Of a stretch of 64,000 bases of DNA, positions 54,754 through 64,000 are shown piece by piece. The notes beneath the pieces are model-generated. The model made no database searches and was not told the origin of the DNA. It was given only the letters and a program-made list of their open reading frames with translations. The position numbers and the translations under genes are program-made. Each line of letters opens with the position of its first letter. Position 1 is the first letter of the stretch. Source of the stretch: Sphingobium estronivorans (GTDB lineage: Bacteria > Pseudomonadota > Alphaproteobacteria > Sphingomonadales > Sphingomonadaceae). The stretch lies in assembly GCF_008692605.1 (NCBI RefSeq), contig NZ_LFCT01000012.1, positions 1 through 64,000 of the forward strand, given 5' to 3'.

Positions 54754-55317
54754 TTAAGCTGGCGGCACTGCGATAGTCGCCATTATAAGACAGAAAAGGA
54801 CGGTAGCAGCCAGCCCGCCATAGAGCAGGATTTTAACATCGCTGCGAAGCGGTCGGCGCTTGATTAATACATAAATGAAGCAACCCGACAGAACGCAGGA
54901 AAGCGCCACGCTCAAGGTATAAGCTCGCGTCATGTGCGCCAGCCAAAAAGACAGCGGGGCATAGACAACCAAATAGATGTTTAATGCACCCCATCCACCC
55001 ACTGATGAAGCGAACCCAAGCGAGGTTGACGATGTTTCAGGCTGGTGGCGCTGGCTGATCGACTTTAATGTAAAGATTAAAGTTCCCATGCCCCGCCAGA
55101 TGATGAACAGCGAGAGCCAGAGCGCGATTGCTGCCGAGGGCAGTATGGCTAGAAAGGCCAAATACGGCGGTAGGTTCACGGTAGATGAAGGGCCTCCGAC
55201 ATAGAAGGCGAAGGATACGATCAGCCATACGACGAGTACTGCCCGCAACCCCAGCGGCGTGCGCGAAAAAATTCGCTGCCAAAAGGCTAGTTCGAATATG
55301 CTTTTGATCGACTGCAT
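54754..55317 (-). CDS. Hypothetical membrane protein, lower GC than neighbours
   Basis: A 187-aa protein with about five hydrophobic segments (GLRAVLVVWLIVSFAFYVG, AFLAILPSAAIALWLSLFII, GALNIYLVVYAPLSFWL, TLSVALSCVLSGCFIYVLI, LLYGGLAATVLFCLIMATIA). No family recognised. Base composition is more AT-rich than its neighbours, and the codon pattern is unlike theirs, so transfer is possible. The frame opens further upstream to 55374, but ATG 55317 is preferred. Confidence 0.6.
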   Translation of the reverse strand: MQSIKSIFELAFWQRIFSRTPLGLRAVLVVWLIVSFAFYVGGPSSTVNLPPYLAFLAILPSAAIALWLSLFIIWRGMGTLIFTLKSISQRHQPETSSTSLGFASSVGGWGALNIYLVVYAPLSFWLAHMTRAYTLSVALSCVLSGCFIYVLIKRRPLRSDVKILLYGGLAATVLFCLIMATIAVPPA

Positions 55318-55441
55318 TCGGGACTGAATACACAAGCGTTTGACGTGCGCAAATGGTCGTAACCCGTAACCCAAACGGCAACGGGCGGAGCCTGTCGCCA
55401 GACTCCGCCCGTTGCGCCGATCCTGAAAAAATCTAGGGCCG

Positions 55442-55987
55442 TTATTTCGGCGCGAGCACCATCAGCATCTGGCGGCCTTCCATGCGCGGATAGGCTTCGA
55501 CCTTGGCGATCTCGCCCACATTCTCCGCCACGCGCTGCAAAAGCTGCATGCCAAGCTGCTGGTGCGACAATTCGCGGCCACGGAAGCGCAGGGTGATCTT
55601 CACCTTGTCGCCATCGCCGATGAAATCATGGACCTTCTTCATCTTCGTATCATAGTCATGATCGTCGATGTTCGGACGCATCTTGATCTCTTTGAGTTCC
55701 TGCGTCTTCTGGGTCTTGCGGGCGATATTCGCCTTTTTCTGGGCTTCGTACTTGAACTTGCCGATGTCCAGGAACTTGCAGACTGGCGGATCGGCGGTGG
55801 GCGACACTTCGACCAGGTCCAGCCCGATCTCATAGGCGCGCTCAATCGCCTCCTGCGTATACATCACGCCCAGATTTTCGCCTTCGTCGTCGATCACGCG
55901 TACCTTGGGCACGGTGATGAACTCATTGTAACGGGGACCGGACTTAGGCGGCGGCGCCATTGGACGGCGCATCATTGGGGGACGTAT
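55442..55987 (-). CDS. infC: Translation initiation factor IF-3, probably with AUA start
   Basis: A 181-aa protein (177 if ATG 55975 is used). [48 protein letters not shown] and [23 protein letters not shown] mark IF-3. A TAGGAG ribosome site stands 8 bases before an in-frame ATA (55987-55985; codons ATA CGT CCC CCA) but 20 bases before the first ATG. As IF-3 discriminates against rare starts, its own gene commonly begins at one (AUU in E. coli), giving autoregulation. thrS lies upstream as in many bacteria. Confidence 0.9.
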   Translation of the reverse strand: MRPPMMRRPMAPPPKSGPRYNEFITVPKVRVIDDEGENLGVMYTQEAIERAYEIGLDLVEVSPTADPPVCKFLDIGKFKYEAQKKANIARKTQKTQELKEIKMRPNIDDHDYDTKMKKVHDFIGDGDKVKITLRFRGRELSHQQLGMQLLQRVAENVGEIAKVEAYPRMEGRQMLMVLAPK

Positions 55988-56102
55988 AGTAGCTTCTCCT
56001 ACGGTAGTTTAAACAACGACTCTGGCGGCGCTTTAGCGCAAAGCCGAAAGGGGCGGCAAGTCCGCAGTTGCGGATTCACCAACCCCATGTGGCATTGCTG
56101 CC

Positions 56103-58100
56103 TCACTGCATATCGGGCGCGAGGGCCTCTTTTGCAAGACGGGCGATCACATCTTCGACCGAAAGGACGCTCTGCCCTTCCTTGCCCAGTTCACGCAGCG
56201 CCACCGTGCCCTCATCGGCCTCACGACGCCCGACGACCAGCAAATTCGGCACTTTTGCGAGCGAATGCTCGCGCACCTTATAGTTGATCTTCTCGTTGCG
56301 GACGTCGGTTTCCGCCCGGATTCCGGCCGCCCGCAGCTTCTCCACGACCGTCTGCGCATAGCCGTCCGCGTCCGACACGATGGTTGCCACCACCGCCTGA
56401 ACCGGCGCCAGCCAGAGCGGGAATTTGCCCGCATAATGCTCGATGAGGATGCCGATGAATCGCTCGTAGGAACCGAAAATCGCGCGATGCAGCATCACCG
56501 GCCGGTGCCGCTCGCCATCCTCAGCAACATAGGAGGCGTCGAGTCGCTCCGGCAGCACGCGGTCCGACTGGATCGTGCCCACCTGCCAGGTCCGCCCGAT
56601 GGCGTCTGTCAGATGCCATTCCAGCTTGGGCGCATAGAAGGCGCCTTCGCCCGGCAGTTCCTCCCAGCCATATTCCGGCGTGTTCAGCCCTGCCGCCGCG
56701 ACGGCATTGCGCAGTTCCTCCTCGGCCTTGTCCCACATCTCATCGCTGCCGAAGCGCTTCTCAGGGCGCAGCGCCAGCTTGATCGAATAGGTGAAGCCGA
56801 AATCCTTGTAGATTCGGTCGGCGAGCGCGCAGAAGGCCCGCACTTCCTCGACGATCTGGTCCTCGCGGCAGAAGATGTGCGCGTCGTCCTGCGTGAACTG
56901 GCGCACCCGCATCAGCCCGTGCAGCGCGCCATGCGGTTCATTGCGATGGCAGCAGCCATTTTCATAGAAACGCAGCGGCAGGTCGCGATAGCTCTTGATC
57001 CCCTGCTTGAAGATCAGGATGTGCGCCGGGCAGTTCATTGGCTTCAGCGCCATCCAGTCGGCATCGTCCGACACCAGCGGGCCTTCGTCGGCGACGTTCG
57101 GCACTTCGTCGGGGATGACGAACATATTCTCGCGATATTTGCCCCAATGGCCCGACTGCTCCCACTGGCGCGCGTCCATCACCTGCGGCGTCTTGACCTC
57201 GCGATAGCCGGCATCGTCGATGGCGCGGCGCATATAGGCTTCCAGTTCGCGCCAGATGATATAGCCCTTGGGGTGCCAGAAGACCGATCCATGGGCCTCC
57301 TGCTGGAGGTGGAACAGGTCCATTTCCGCGCCCAGCTTGCGATGGTCGCGCTTGCCCGCTTCCTCCAGCCGCGTCAGATGCGCGTCGAGCTGCTTCTTGT
57401 TGAGCCAGCCGGTGCCGTAGATGCGGCTGAGCATCGCATTCTTCTGATCGCCGCGCCAATAGGCACCCGACACGCGCGTCAGCTTGAACGCGGCGGGATC
57501 GAGCTTGCCGGTCGAGGCCAGATGCGGCCCCCGGCACATGTCGAGCCACTCATTACCCGACCAATAGACTGTCAGTTCCTCGCCCTCGGGCAGTTCGGCG
57601 GCCCATTCGGCCTTGAACGTCTCGCCCTCGGCCTGCCAGCGCGCGATCAGATCCTCGCGCTTCCACACTTCGCGCTTGAGCGGCTTGTTGGCGGCGATGA
57701 TCTCCCGCATCTTCGCCTCGATGACGGGCAGGTCCTCTTCGGTGAACGGGCGATGCTTTCCTTCGATGACTGGGGGCGCGAAGTCATAATAAAAGCCATC
57801 GTCGGTCGACGGCCCGAAGGTGATCTGCGTGCCGGGAAACAGCGCCTGCACCGCCTCCGCCAGGATATGCGCAAAGTCATGCCGCGCCAGTTCCAGCGCG
57901 TCGGCCTCATCCTTGGCCGTCACCAGTGCCAGCTGCGAATCCTGCTCCAGCGGCCGCATGATATCGCGCAGTTCGCCATCGACTCGCGCGGCGATGGCGG
58001 CCTTGGCCAGACCCGGCCCGATTGCCGCCGCAATGTCCGCCGGGGTCGTGCCGGGCGCGACTTCACGCACGGAACCATCGGGCAGGGTGATCTTGAGCAT
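56103..58100 (-). CDS. thrS: Threonyl-tRNA synthetase
   Basis: A 665-aa enzyme. N-terminal TGS domain ([21 protein letters not shown]), editing domain with [14 protein letters not shown] (HxxxH) and the Cys of DMCRGPHL, class II core with [11 protein letters not shown] and [18 protein letters not shown], and C-terminal anticodon domain ([20 protein letters not shown]). Start chosen at ATG 58100, right before the TGS domain. infC is 116 bp downstream, same strand. Confidence 0.97.
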   Translation of the reverse strand: MLKITLPDGSVREVAPGTTPADIAAAIGPGLAKAAIAARVDGELRDIMRPLEQDSQLALVTAKDEADALELARHDFAHILAEAVQALFPGTQITFGPSTDDGFYYDFAPPVIEGKHRPFTEEDLPVIEAKMREIIAANKPLKREVWKREDLIARWQAEGETFKAEWAAELPEGEELTVYWSGNEWLDMCRGPHLASTGKLDPAAFKLTRVSGAYWRGDQKNAMLSRIYGTGWLNKKQLDAHLTRLEEAGKRDHRKLGAEMDLFHLQQEAHGSVFWHPKGYIIWRELEAYMRRAIDDAGYREVKTPQVMDARQWEQSGHWGKYRENMFVIPDEVPNVADEGPLVSDDADWMALKPMNCPAHILIFKQGIKSYRDLPLRFYENGCCHRNEPHGALHGLMRVRQFTQDDAHIFCREDQIVEEVRAFCALADRIYKDFGFTYSIKLALRPEKRFGSDEMWDKAEEELRNAVAAAGLNTPEYGWEELPGEGAFYAPKLEWHLTDAIGRTWQVGTIQSDRVLPERLDASYVAEDGERHRPVMLHRAIFGSYERFIGILIEHYAGKFPLWLAPVQAVVATIVSDADGYAQTVVEKLRAAGIRAETDVRNEKINYKVREHSLAKVPNLLVVGRREADEGTVALRELGKEGQSVLSVEDVIARLAKEALAPDMQ

Positions 58101-58233
58101 GGCGGACACGGATGGTCTTTCTGTTGAAATGGCAGATTGCACGGCCGAAAAGTCGCGACTTCCCCTTAAATGGGCCTCCCGCCCTGTCAATAGAAGCCCT
58201 CTTGCCAGCGCACCCCACTCGCCATGAAGGCTG

Positions 58234-58599
58234 TCAGGCGAAGATCAGCCGCGCCTGATCGCCTGTCGCCTGCAAAAACCCGATCGGCCCGCCGGTCTCA
58301 ACACCCAGGGGTAGATCCTCGGCCGCCAGCCCGCACAGTGCCATGCCACTCTGGCAAACCGTCAATTCCACGCCCAATCCCAGCGCTTCCTCGATCAGCA
58401 TCGCCAACGAGGGCAGGCCCGCCGCCCGATGCGCGTCATCGCATGGCGCCCCCATCGGCGCCCGCAGCAATCCCGCTGCATCCAATTGCAGGAAAACCGC
58501 CGCCGCGCCGCCCAGCGCCGCTTGCGCCGCCGCCATCGCCAGCACCCCGCGCAACCGCTCCGCATCGGCCGTCGCGACGACGATCCTCAATGCGCGCAT
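58234..58599 (-). CDS. DsrE/peroxiredoxin-like small protein
   Basis: A 121-aa protein: [20 protein letters not shown] at the N-terminus and [14 protein letters not shown] with two Cys near the end of the fold, as in the DsrE/DsrF/TusD superfamily of sulphur-relay proteins. The Cys of VCQSG occupies the usual active position. Overlaps the upstream ThiF-like gene by 13 bases, so a sulphur-transfer link is likely but unproved. Confidence 0.75.
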   Translation of the reverse strand: MRALRIVVATADAERLRGVLAMAAAQAALGGAAAVFLQLDAAGLLRAPMGAPCDDAHRAAGLPSLAMLIEEALGLGVELTVCQSGMALCGLAAEDLPLGVETGGPIGFLQATGDQARLIFA

Positions 58600-59354
58600 A
58601 GTGCCACGGAGCAGGTGGGGCAGGCCGGGTCCTTGGGCATCGTCACGGTGCGGAACCGCATCGACAACAGATCGGCCAGCAGCAGACGTCCCGCCATATC
58701 CTCGCCAAAGGGCACCAGCGTCCGGATCACCTCCAGCGCGGCCAGACTGCCCATCACACCGGTCAATGCCCCGATCACGCCCGTTTCGGCACAATTGCGC
58801 TCCGGCGCATCCTCCGGCGATCCGACCAGGCAGCGATAGCAGGGCTTATCCGCCTCCCACCCCCGATAGGTGGCCAATTGCCCCTCAAACGGGCCGACGG
58901 CCGCAGACACCAGCGGAATCCGCAACTGCTGCGTGCAATCCGCCACCGCCAGCCGGGTCGCGAAACTGTCGCAGCCATCCAGCACCGCATCGGCGTCGCG
59001 CAGCATCAGCGCGGCATTGTCGGCGTCGATCCGGGCATTGATGGGGATCAGCTTCACATCGGGATTGAGCCGCCCTACCGCCGCCATCGCGCCTTCCGCC
59101 TTGGACGACCCGACATCTTCGGTCCCGAACAACACCTGCCGCTGCAAATTGGAGAGGGCGACCGCATCGTCGTCGATCACCCGGATCGTCCGTACACCAG
59201 CGGCTGCCAGATAGAGGATCGCCGGGCTGCCGATGCCGCCCGCGCCGATCACCGCCACATCCGCCGACAGCAGCCGGGCCTGCCCCGCGCCGCCAATCTC
59301 CTTGAGGACGATATGGCGGGCATAGCGCTCCAGCTGCTCGTCGGTCAGCGTCAT
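58587..59354 (-). CDS. ThiF/MoeB/HesA family adenylyltransferase
   Basis: A 255-aa E1-like enzyme that adenylates the C-terminus of a ubiquitin-like sulphur carrier (MoaD or ThiS). ERYARHIVLKEIGGAGQARL, nucleotide loop VAVIGAGGIGSPAILYL, DDDAVALSNLQRQVLF, and zinc Cys pairs CYRC and CPTC. No rhodanese domain. ATGA overlap with dut and 13-base overlap with the DsrE-like gene place it mid-operon. Confidence 0.9.
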   Translation of the reverse strand: MTLTDEQLERYARHIVLKEIGGAGQARLLSADVAVIGAGGIGSPAILYLAAAGVRTIRVIDDDAVALSNLQRQVLFGTEDVGSSKAEGAMAAVGRLNPDVKLIPINARIDADNAALMLRDADAVLDGCDSFATRLAVADCTQQLRIPLVSAAVGPFEGQLATYRGWEADKPCYRCLVGSPEDAPERNCAETGVIGALTGVMGSLAALEVIRTLVPFGEDMAGRLLLADLLSMRFRTVTMPKDPACPTCSVALCAH

Positions 59355-59875
59355 GAGGAGGTCACTCCGGTCGATCCGAAACCGCCCAGACCCCGGCTCG
59401 TCGTGGTCGAGAAATCGTCCACCACATTGAAGCTGGGCCGCAGGATCGGCAGGAAGACGAGCTGCGCCACCCGGTCGCCCGGATGGATGACCACCGGCTC
59501 GCTTCCGGGAGGCGTGCGCAGCCAGGTGCTGATGAAGATCTGGTTGGCATAGTCGGCGTCGATCGTGCCGACCGATTGACCCAGGATGACGCCTTTCTTG
59601 TGCCCCAGGCCCGATCTTGCCAGCAGGAAGGCAACGACATGGGGATCGTTCATCAGGATGGCCACGCCAGTCGGGATCAGGACCGCGTCGGCCTGCGGCT
59701 GGAGGAGGAGGGGCTCATCCAGACAAGCGAACATGTCGATGCCGGCCGCCATGTCGGTCTGGAAAGTGGGCAGCCCCCATTCGTGAATGCGGGGGTCCAG
59801 GATCTTCAGTTCGAATTGCGGATTGCTCAAAAGGGGCCTCTTGATGAAAATGATCGCAGTATCGGGCGTTTCCAA
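59351..59875 (-). CDS. dut: dUTP diphosphatase, uncommon start codon
   Basis: A trimeric dUTPase, about 174 aa, that cleaves dUTP to dUMP. Motifs: TDMAAGIDMFACLDEP (I), ARSGLGHKKGVI (II), VGTIDADYANQI (III), GDRVAQLVFLPI (IV) and RGLGGFGSTG (V), with the glycine-rich tail reached. No ATG is found in the N-terminal part; the frame opens at a TTG (59873-59875), so the start is uncertain. Length is a little over the usual 150. Confidence 0.9.
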   Translation of the reverse strand: METPDTAIIFIKRPLLSNPQFELKILDPRIHEWGLPTFQTDMAAGIDMFACLDEPLLLQPQADAVLIPTGVAILMNDPHVVAFLLARSGLGHKKGVILGQSVGTIDADYANQIFISTWLRTPPGSEPVVIHPGDRVAQLVFLPILRPSFNVVDDFSTTTSRGLGGFGSTGVTSS

Positions 59876-60003
59876 GGTGCCGATGCGTCCGCCTCACTGC
59901 ACCTTGCTATTAACGGGTGGTCGGCAGGTTGCATATCCCATGCGGGCGAATATCCTGCTGTCCGGGGCCAGTCCCCCGCATTGCCTAAAGGGGGGAAAGG
60001 GAA

Positions 60004-60603
60004 ATGACCGAGTCGGACCTTCGCGCAATCCACATCCGGTCGCAGATCCGCGCGGTCATGGCGCGCTATGTGCAGGGCGTCGATCATCGCGACGCGGCCC
60101 TGCTGAAGAGCTGCTATCACGAAGACGCCTATGAACTGCACCATATCTTCAACGGCCCGGCCCATGGCTTCGCGGAATGGCGGGCGCGCCAGACATTCCG
60201 GTCGCACCACATGCTTTCCGAAAGCGCCGTCCGCATCGAGGGAGCCGTCGCCTATGCTGAAACCCCGCACACGGCGCTGGTTCATGTCGATCTGGACGAA
60301 GGCGGCCTGTCCGGCGTGATCGAGGTGGCGACCCATGGCTGGTATCTCGATCTGTTCAGCGAACGCGGCGGCGAGTGGAAGATCGACTTCCAGCGGGTCG
60401 TCACCTTCCACAGCGCCATGCGGCTGATCGGATCGCAAGCCTCCCTGTCGCAGGGACAGGCGCAGGGGAGCGTCGGCGGTGCGCCCGGCGATCCCTTCGC
60501 CCTGCAATTTGCGCTCGGGGACGAGCGACCGGAGCCAAGCCATGTCCAGGACACGGCTGCCTCCATCCGCGCCGCCTTTCTGGCGCAGGCGGACGGAGGG
60601 TAA
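60004..60603 (+). CDS. NTF2/SnoaL-like family protein
   Basis: A 199-aa protein with SnoaL/NTF2 fold in residues 1-135: IRAVMARYVQGVDHRDAALL, CYHEDAYELHHIFNGPAHGF, and WYLDLFSERGGEWKIDFQRV. Such proteins include dehydratases and ring-cleaving or steroid isomerases; the substrate is unknown. The tail beyond 140 is low complexity. AAAGGGGGG precedes the ATG. Its stop is 9 bp from that of the convergent amidohydrolase gene. Confidence 0.8.
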   Translation: MTESDLRAIHIRSQIRAVMARYVQGVDHRDAALLKSCYHEDAYELHHIFNGPAHGFAEWRARQTFRSHHMLSESAVRIEGAVAYAETPHTALVHVDLDEGGLSGVIEVATHGWYLDLFSERGGEWKIDFQRVVTFHSAMRLIGSQASLSQGQAQGSVGGAPGDPFALQFALGDERPEPSHVQDTAASIRAAFLAQADGG

Positions 60604-60612
60604 AGGCTCCGG

Positions 60613-62361
60613 TCAGGCGTCCGACAATTCCCTGCTCTCCTGGACTTGCGGCTGGCGGGCGCCGCGCACCAGCCGGCCGGGCAGGCTGCCGGTCGGCTCG
60701 CCGTCGCGATAGACAAGCTCGCCGCTGACGATCGTCGCGCGATAGCCTTCCGCCCGCTGCACCAGTCGCGGCCTGTCCGCCGGCAGGTCGTAGGTCAGCT
60801 CCGGCGCATGCAGGGCGAGGCGGTCGAAATCGATCACATTGATGTCAGCCTTGAAACCCGGTGCGATCAGGCCGCGGTCCTCCAGGCCGACCAGCAGCGC
60901 GGTGCGGCGGGCCAGCCGATGCGCGATCTCCTGCACGGGCATGCGGCCTTCCTTCCGGTCGCGCCCCCAATGCATGAGCATGAAGGTCGAATAGCTGCCG
61001 TCGCAGATCGTGCCGCAATGCGCGCCGCCGTCGCCAAGGCCGGGCACGACATCGCGATGGCGCAGGATTTCGCCAACCGCATTGAGGTTGCCGTGGGGGT
61101 AATTGGCCATGGCAAGGTAAAGCTGACCCTTGCCGTCCTCACGCAGCATGATGTCATAGGCGACCTCTTCCGGCGTCAGCCCGGCGCTGCGGGCGCGGGC
61201 GGCGATGCTGGCCTCGGGCGGCTGTTCGTAATTGGGCGGATTGCCCAGTTCGAACATCGTCTCGAACTCCCGAACCGCGCGGCCGACCATGGACGGGGCG
61301 TTGGGATCGGGCGCCTCGCTCAGGAGGATGGCGCGCACTTCCGGCTTGCGAAGCTCCGCCACCCGTTCCGCCAGGGGCAATTTTGCAAGCCGCTGGTAGG
61401 TTGGCGTCGAATAGAAGGGATTGAGCGTCAGCTCATGGCCGAGCATCATGCCGACGCCGCGCGGCAGCATCTGCGCCGTCACCGAAATGCCGGCATCGTT
61501 GATGGCCTCCAGCTGGCCCAATATGCTCCGCCAGCGATCCTCCCCGTCATTGGAGCTGCCGATGGTGAAGGTCACGGGACGCTGCGCGCGTTCGGCAATA
61601 TCGCGGATCCGGTCGAGGCTGCCGCCCGGCAGATGAATATCCTCGACGATCTGGAAGACGCCCTTGTCGCTGTCCCGCAAAACCTCGGCCAGCCCGAACA
61701 TCTCGGCCTCGCTGGCGTCCAGCGTGGGAATGGCCTTGCCGTCGGAGGACCGGTGCATCAGCGTCCGCGAGGTGCCGATCCCTATCGCCCCGGCGTCCAG
61801 CGCTTCCTCCAGCAATCCGCGCATCTCCCGGATGTCCTGCGCGCTCGCTTCCTCCCGGTCGGCGCCGCGCTCGCCCATGACATAGACGCGCAGCGCCGCA
61901 TGCGGGACGAAACAGGCAACGTCCATGTCGTAGGACCGGCCCGCGATGAAATCGAGATATTCGGGAAAGGTCTCCCAGGTCCAGGGCAGGCCCGTCGCCA
62001 GCACCGGGAACGGAATGTCCTCCACCCCTTCCATCAGGCGCAGCAACCCGTCGCGCTGCTCGCGTCGGCAGGGGGCGAAGCCGACGCCGCAATTGCCGGT
62101 GATGACCGTCGTGATACCGTGGGAAGAGGACGGCCGCAGCCGGTTTTCCCAGGTCACATGCCCGTCATAATGGGTGTGGACATCGACGAAGCCGGGCATG
62201 ACCAGCAGGCCGCGAGCGTCGATTTCCTGCTTGCCCGCAGGCAGATCGGGGCCGACCGCCGCGATGATCGAGCCGTTGATGCCCACATCGGCCGCATAGG
62301 GCTCACCGCCGGACCCGTCGACGACCATCCCGCCGCGGATCACCATGTCATAGCTGCTCAT
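60613..62361 (-). CDS. Amidohydrolase family protein, D-aminoacylase-like
   Basis: A 582-aa metal-dependent hydrolase. [41 protein letters not shown] with the HxH metal site, [17 protein letters not shown] and a C-terminal [15 protein letters not shown] with the late Asp. It belongs to the N-acyl-D-amino-acid deacylase group; the substrate is unknown. With the NTF2-like gene it forms a convergent pair between dut and coaBC, genes often adjacent in relatives. Confidence 0.85.
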   Translation of the reverse strand: MSSYDMVIRGGMVVDGSGGEPYAADVGINGSIIAAVGPDLPAGKQEIDARGLLVMPGFVDVHTHYDGHVTWENRLRPSSSHGITTVITGNCGVGFAPCRREQRDGLLRLMEGVEDIPFPVLATGLPWTWETFPEYLDFIAGRSYDMDVACFVPHAALRVYVMGERGADREEASAQDIREMRGLLEEALDAGAIGIGTSRTLMHRSSDGKAIPTLDASEAEMFGLAEVLRDSDKGVFQIVEDIHLPGGSLDRIRDIAERAQRPVTFTIGSSNDGEDRWRSILGQLEAINDAGISVTAQMLPRGVGMMLGHELTLNPFYSTPTYQRLAKLPLAERVAELRKPEVRAILLSEAPDPNAPSMVGRAVREFETMFELGNPPNYEQPPEASIAARARSAGLTPEEVAYDIMLREDGKGQLYLAMANYPHGNLNAVGEILRHRDVVPGLGDGGAHCGTICDGSYSTFMLMHWGRDRKEGRMPVQEIAHRLARRTALLVGLEDRGLIAPGFKADINVIDFDRLALHAPELTYDLPADRPRLVQRAEGYRATIVSGELVYRDGEPTGSLPGRLVRGARQPQVQESRELSDA

Positions 62362-62488
62362 GCTGCCCATCTCTTATCCTCTCACCGGCCTTTTTATCGC
62401 TGGCTCGATTATAGAGACGATCTTTCGGCCGGCCTTCATCTATTTGCGTGAGGCGGTGAAAATAAATGCCGGCGGGCCTTGCGCGATG

Positions 62489-63733
62489 TCAATCGAGGCG
62501 TGCGGAAAGCGTGTCGGCGACCTTCTGCATCAATCGCGTGGCAACGGCATCCTTGGGCAGATTGTCCCAACTCTCGATCCCGTCGCCGGACACGATATGC
62601 ACGCTGTTGGTGTCGCCGCCCATCACGTCGCCCGACACGTCATTGGCGACGATCCAATCCGCCCCCTTGCGCGTCAGCTTGGCCTGCGCATGTTCCGCGA
62701 TCTTCTGCGTCTCGGCGGCAAAGCCGACCAGCAGGGCCGGGCGCTTCGCATGTTTTCCCAGCTTCGCCAATATGTCGGGATTCTCGACCAGCGCGAGCGG
62801 CGCCGGCTTGCCCGATCCGTCCTTTTTGAGCTTCTGATCCGCCGCATCCGCCGTGCGCCAGTCGGCCACCGCGGCCACCATGATCGCCGCATCGGCGGGC
62901 AGCGCCGCTTCCACCGCCGCCAGCATCTCGCGCGCTGTCTCGACATCGATGCGGCGCACGCCCGCAGGCGTCGGCAGATGCACCGGCCCTGCCACCAGCG
63001 TCACCCGCGCGCCCGCCCGCGCCGCCGCCGCCGCGATGGCGAAACCCTGCTTTCCGGAGGATCGGTTGGCGATATAGCGCACCGGATCGATCGGTTCATG
63101 CGTCGGCCCCGCCGTCACCAGCACATGCCGCCCGGCGAGCGGCGCATCCGGCCCCTCGAAATCCGGCTGTCCCGCCAGCGGATCGGCGGCAAGGGGCAGG
63201 GCCAGCAGCCGCGCCACCTCCGCCGCGATGGCCTCCGGCTCGGGCATCCGACCCTTGCCGAACTCGCCGCAGGCCATCTCGCCGCTGTCCGGTTCCATCA
63301 CATGCACGCCGTCGGCCTGCAATTGCGCGATGTTCCGCCGGGTCGCGGCATGATGCCACATGCGCACATTCATCGCGGGCACCGCCAGAACCGGCTTGTC
63401 CGTCGCCAGCAGCAGGGTGGTCGCCAGATCGTCGGCGATGCCGTTCGCCATCTTGGCCAGGATATTGGCCGTCGCGGGCGCCACCACCACCAGATCGGCC
63501 TGACGGCTCAGCTGGATATGCCCGATCTCGCGCTCTTCCTTGAGGTCGAACAATTGCCCGAAGACATGGTCCTCGGTCAGCACGCCCAGCGACAGCGGCG
63601 TCACGAATTTCTCGGCGCTCTGCGTCAGTACCGCCCGCACGGCGACCCCTCGCTTGCGCAACAGCCGCACCAGCTCCAGCGACTTATAGGCAGCGATGCC
63701 GCCCGAAATGATGAGAAGAACACGCTTGGTCAT
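62489..63733 (-). CDS. coaBC: Bifunctional phosphopantothenoylcysteine decarboxylase/synthetase
   Basis: A 414-aa enzyme for two steps of coenzyme A synthesis. The CoaC flavodoxin-like domain (1-180) has RVLLIISGGIAAYKSLELVR, VVVAPATANILAKMANGIAD, and PAMNVRMWHH. The CoaB domain (190-414) has HVLVTAGPTHEPIDPVRYIANRS-like sequence and LVGFAAET. Both domains are complete. Confidence 0.96.
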   Translation of the reverse strand: MTKRVLLIISGGIAAYKSLELVRLLRKRGVAVRAVLTQSAEKFVTPLSLGVLTEDHVFGQLFDLKEEREIGHIQLSRQADLVVVAPATANILAKMANGIADDLATTLLLATDKPVLAVPAMNVRMWHHAATRRNIAQLQADGVHVMEPDSGEMACGEFGKGRMPEPEAIAAEVARLLALPLAADPLAGQPDFEGPDAPLAGRHVLVTAGPTHEPIDPVRYIANRSSGKQGFAIAAAAARAGARVTLVAGPVHLPTPAGVRRIDVETAREMLAAVEAALPADAAIMVAAVADWRTADAADQKLKKDGSGKPAPLALVENPDILAKLGKHAKRPALLVGFAAETQKIAEHAQAKLTRKGADWIVANDVSGDVMGGDTNSVHIVSGDGIESWDNLPKDAVATRLMQKVADTLSARLD

Positions 63734-63800
63734 GACAGTCCCATCATTTGGTCAAGCGACGCAGGCTTGTCCAGCCCGCCCGGCGGGCTGGACGATCGCA

Positions 63801-64000
63801 TCAGAGCGCCAGGGCCGCAATGCCCGCCTGTGCGATCTGGACATCCTGCTCCGACTTGACGCCGGATACGCCGACCGCGCCGACGAAATCCCCGTCGACC
63901 ACGATGGGTACGCCACCTTCCAGCATGGCCTGCATCCCCGGCGCGGACAGCATGGTGATCCGGCCGTTGAGCACCAGATCCTCATAGACCTTCGATTCCC
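63801..64000 (-). CDS. GlcG/HbpS-like protein, 3' part only
   Basis: The last ~66 residues of a protein of the GlcG/HbpS (haem-degrading or haem-binding) group: RITMLSAPGMQAMLEGGVPI, then VVDGDFVGAVGVSGVKSEQD and the end IAQAGIAALAL. The 5' part is beyond the window. 67 bp separate its stop from coaBC upstream of it in coordinate order. Confidence 0.85.
   Translation of the reverse strand, partial: ESKVYEDLVLNGRITMLSAPGMQAMLEGGVPIVVDGDFVGAVGVSGVKSEQDVQIAQAGIAALAL

Noticed and set aside
60646..63859. Long plus-strand frames opposite the amidohydrolase and coaBC
   Set aside because: Antisense shadows; rich in Arg, His and Gln without recognisable domains.

Overview
The window is about 64 kb of GC-rich chromosome from an alphaproteobacterium, most likely a sphingomonad (Sphingobium/Sphingomonas/Novosphingobium type). 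This assignment is inferred from gene content and order: CpdR beside an N-formylglutamate amidohydrolase, a DUF2066-hdaA-ppk-ppx run divergent from purMN, a two-gene MetH, thioredoxin/LON-domain/Trm112 in a row, many short ATGA/GTGA overlaps, and interspersed double-palindrome repeats. Most of the window is housekeeping; the accessory DNA lies at the left end and inside one transposon.

Region 1 (1-5004) is the end of an integrated island. It holds an IS21-family element cut by the window edge (istA complete, istB partial), a Fic-domain adenylyltransferase preceded by two palindromic operator-like sites, and a tyrosine recombinase whose upstream DNA leads to the 3' end of a tRNA-Val(GAC) gene, the probable attachment site. 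Region 2 (5132-7877) is core: dctA, cpdR, N-formylglutamate amidohydrolase.

Region 3 (7934-10893) is a complete IS1595-family transposon with 23-bp inverted ends (20/23 matching) and a perfect 8-bp target duplication, inserted in the T-tract of the rplL terminator. Besides the transposase it carries four overlapping cargo genes: an unknown 283-aa protein, a PIN-domain nuclease, a 46-aa charged protein and a 102-aa winged-helix-like protein. This toxin-antitoxin-like or defence-like cargo is the best candidate here for an undescribed system.

Region 4 (10987-30668): rplJL behind an L10-leader RNA that contains an intrinsic terminator, the (p)ppGpp enzyme Rsh, an HxlR regulator, a LytS/LytR-type two-component pair, GtrA and a GT-C-like membrane protein, tadA, rpmB, small envelope proteins, then a methionine-cycle operon (ArsR-methyltransferase fusion, metF, metH in two pieces) with a palindromic operator at its head and a repeat element in the gap between the metH halves, followed by a class A beta-lactamase-like lipoprotein and an alpha/beta hydrolase.

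Region 5 (30740-49888): nadB, an ABC ATPase, a purN with an extra C-terminal MmcQ/YjbR domain, purM, DUF2066-hdaA-ppk-ppx, glycerate-kinase-like and CNNM/CorC-like genes, an OmpA lipoprotein, folD-hypothetical-marC, yggT-DUF167, a GNAT protein, argB and a frameshifted yhhQ.

Region 6 (50121-64000): cytochrome c, pheA, MipA-like porin, thioredoxin/LON/Trm112, thrS-infC (infC apparently starting at AUA), dut-thiF-dsrE, an NTF2-like/amidohydrolase pair lying between dut and coaBC, and a partial GlcG/HbpS-like gene at the edge. Two near-identical 108-bp repeats (41168-41275 and 54629-54736) and a diverged relative (25716-25796) are interspersed through regions 4-6.
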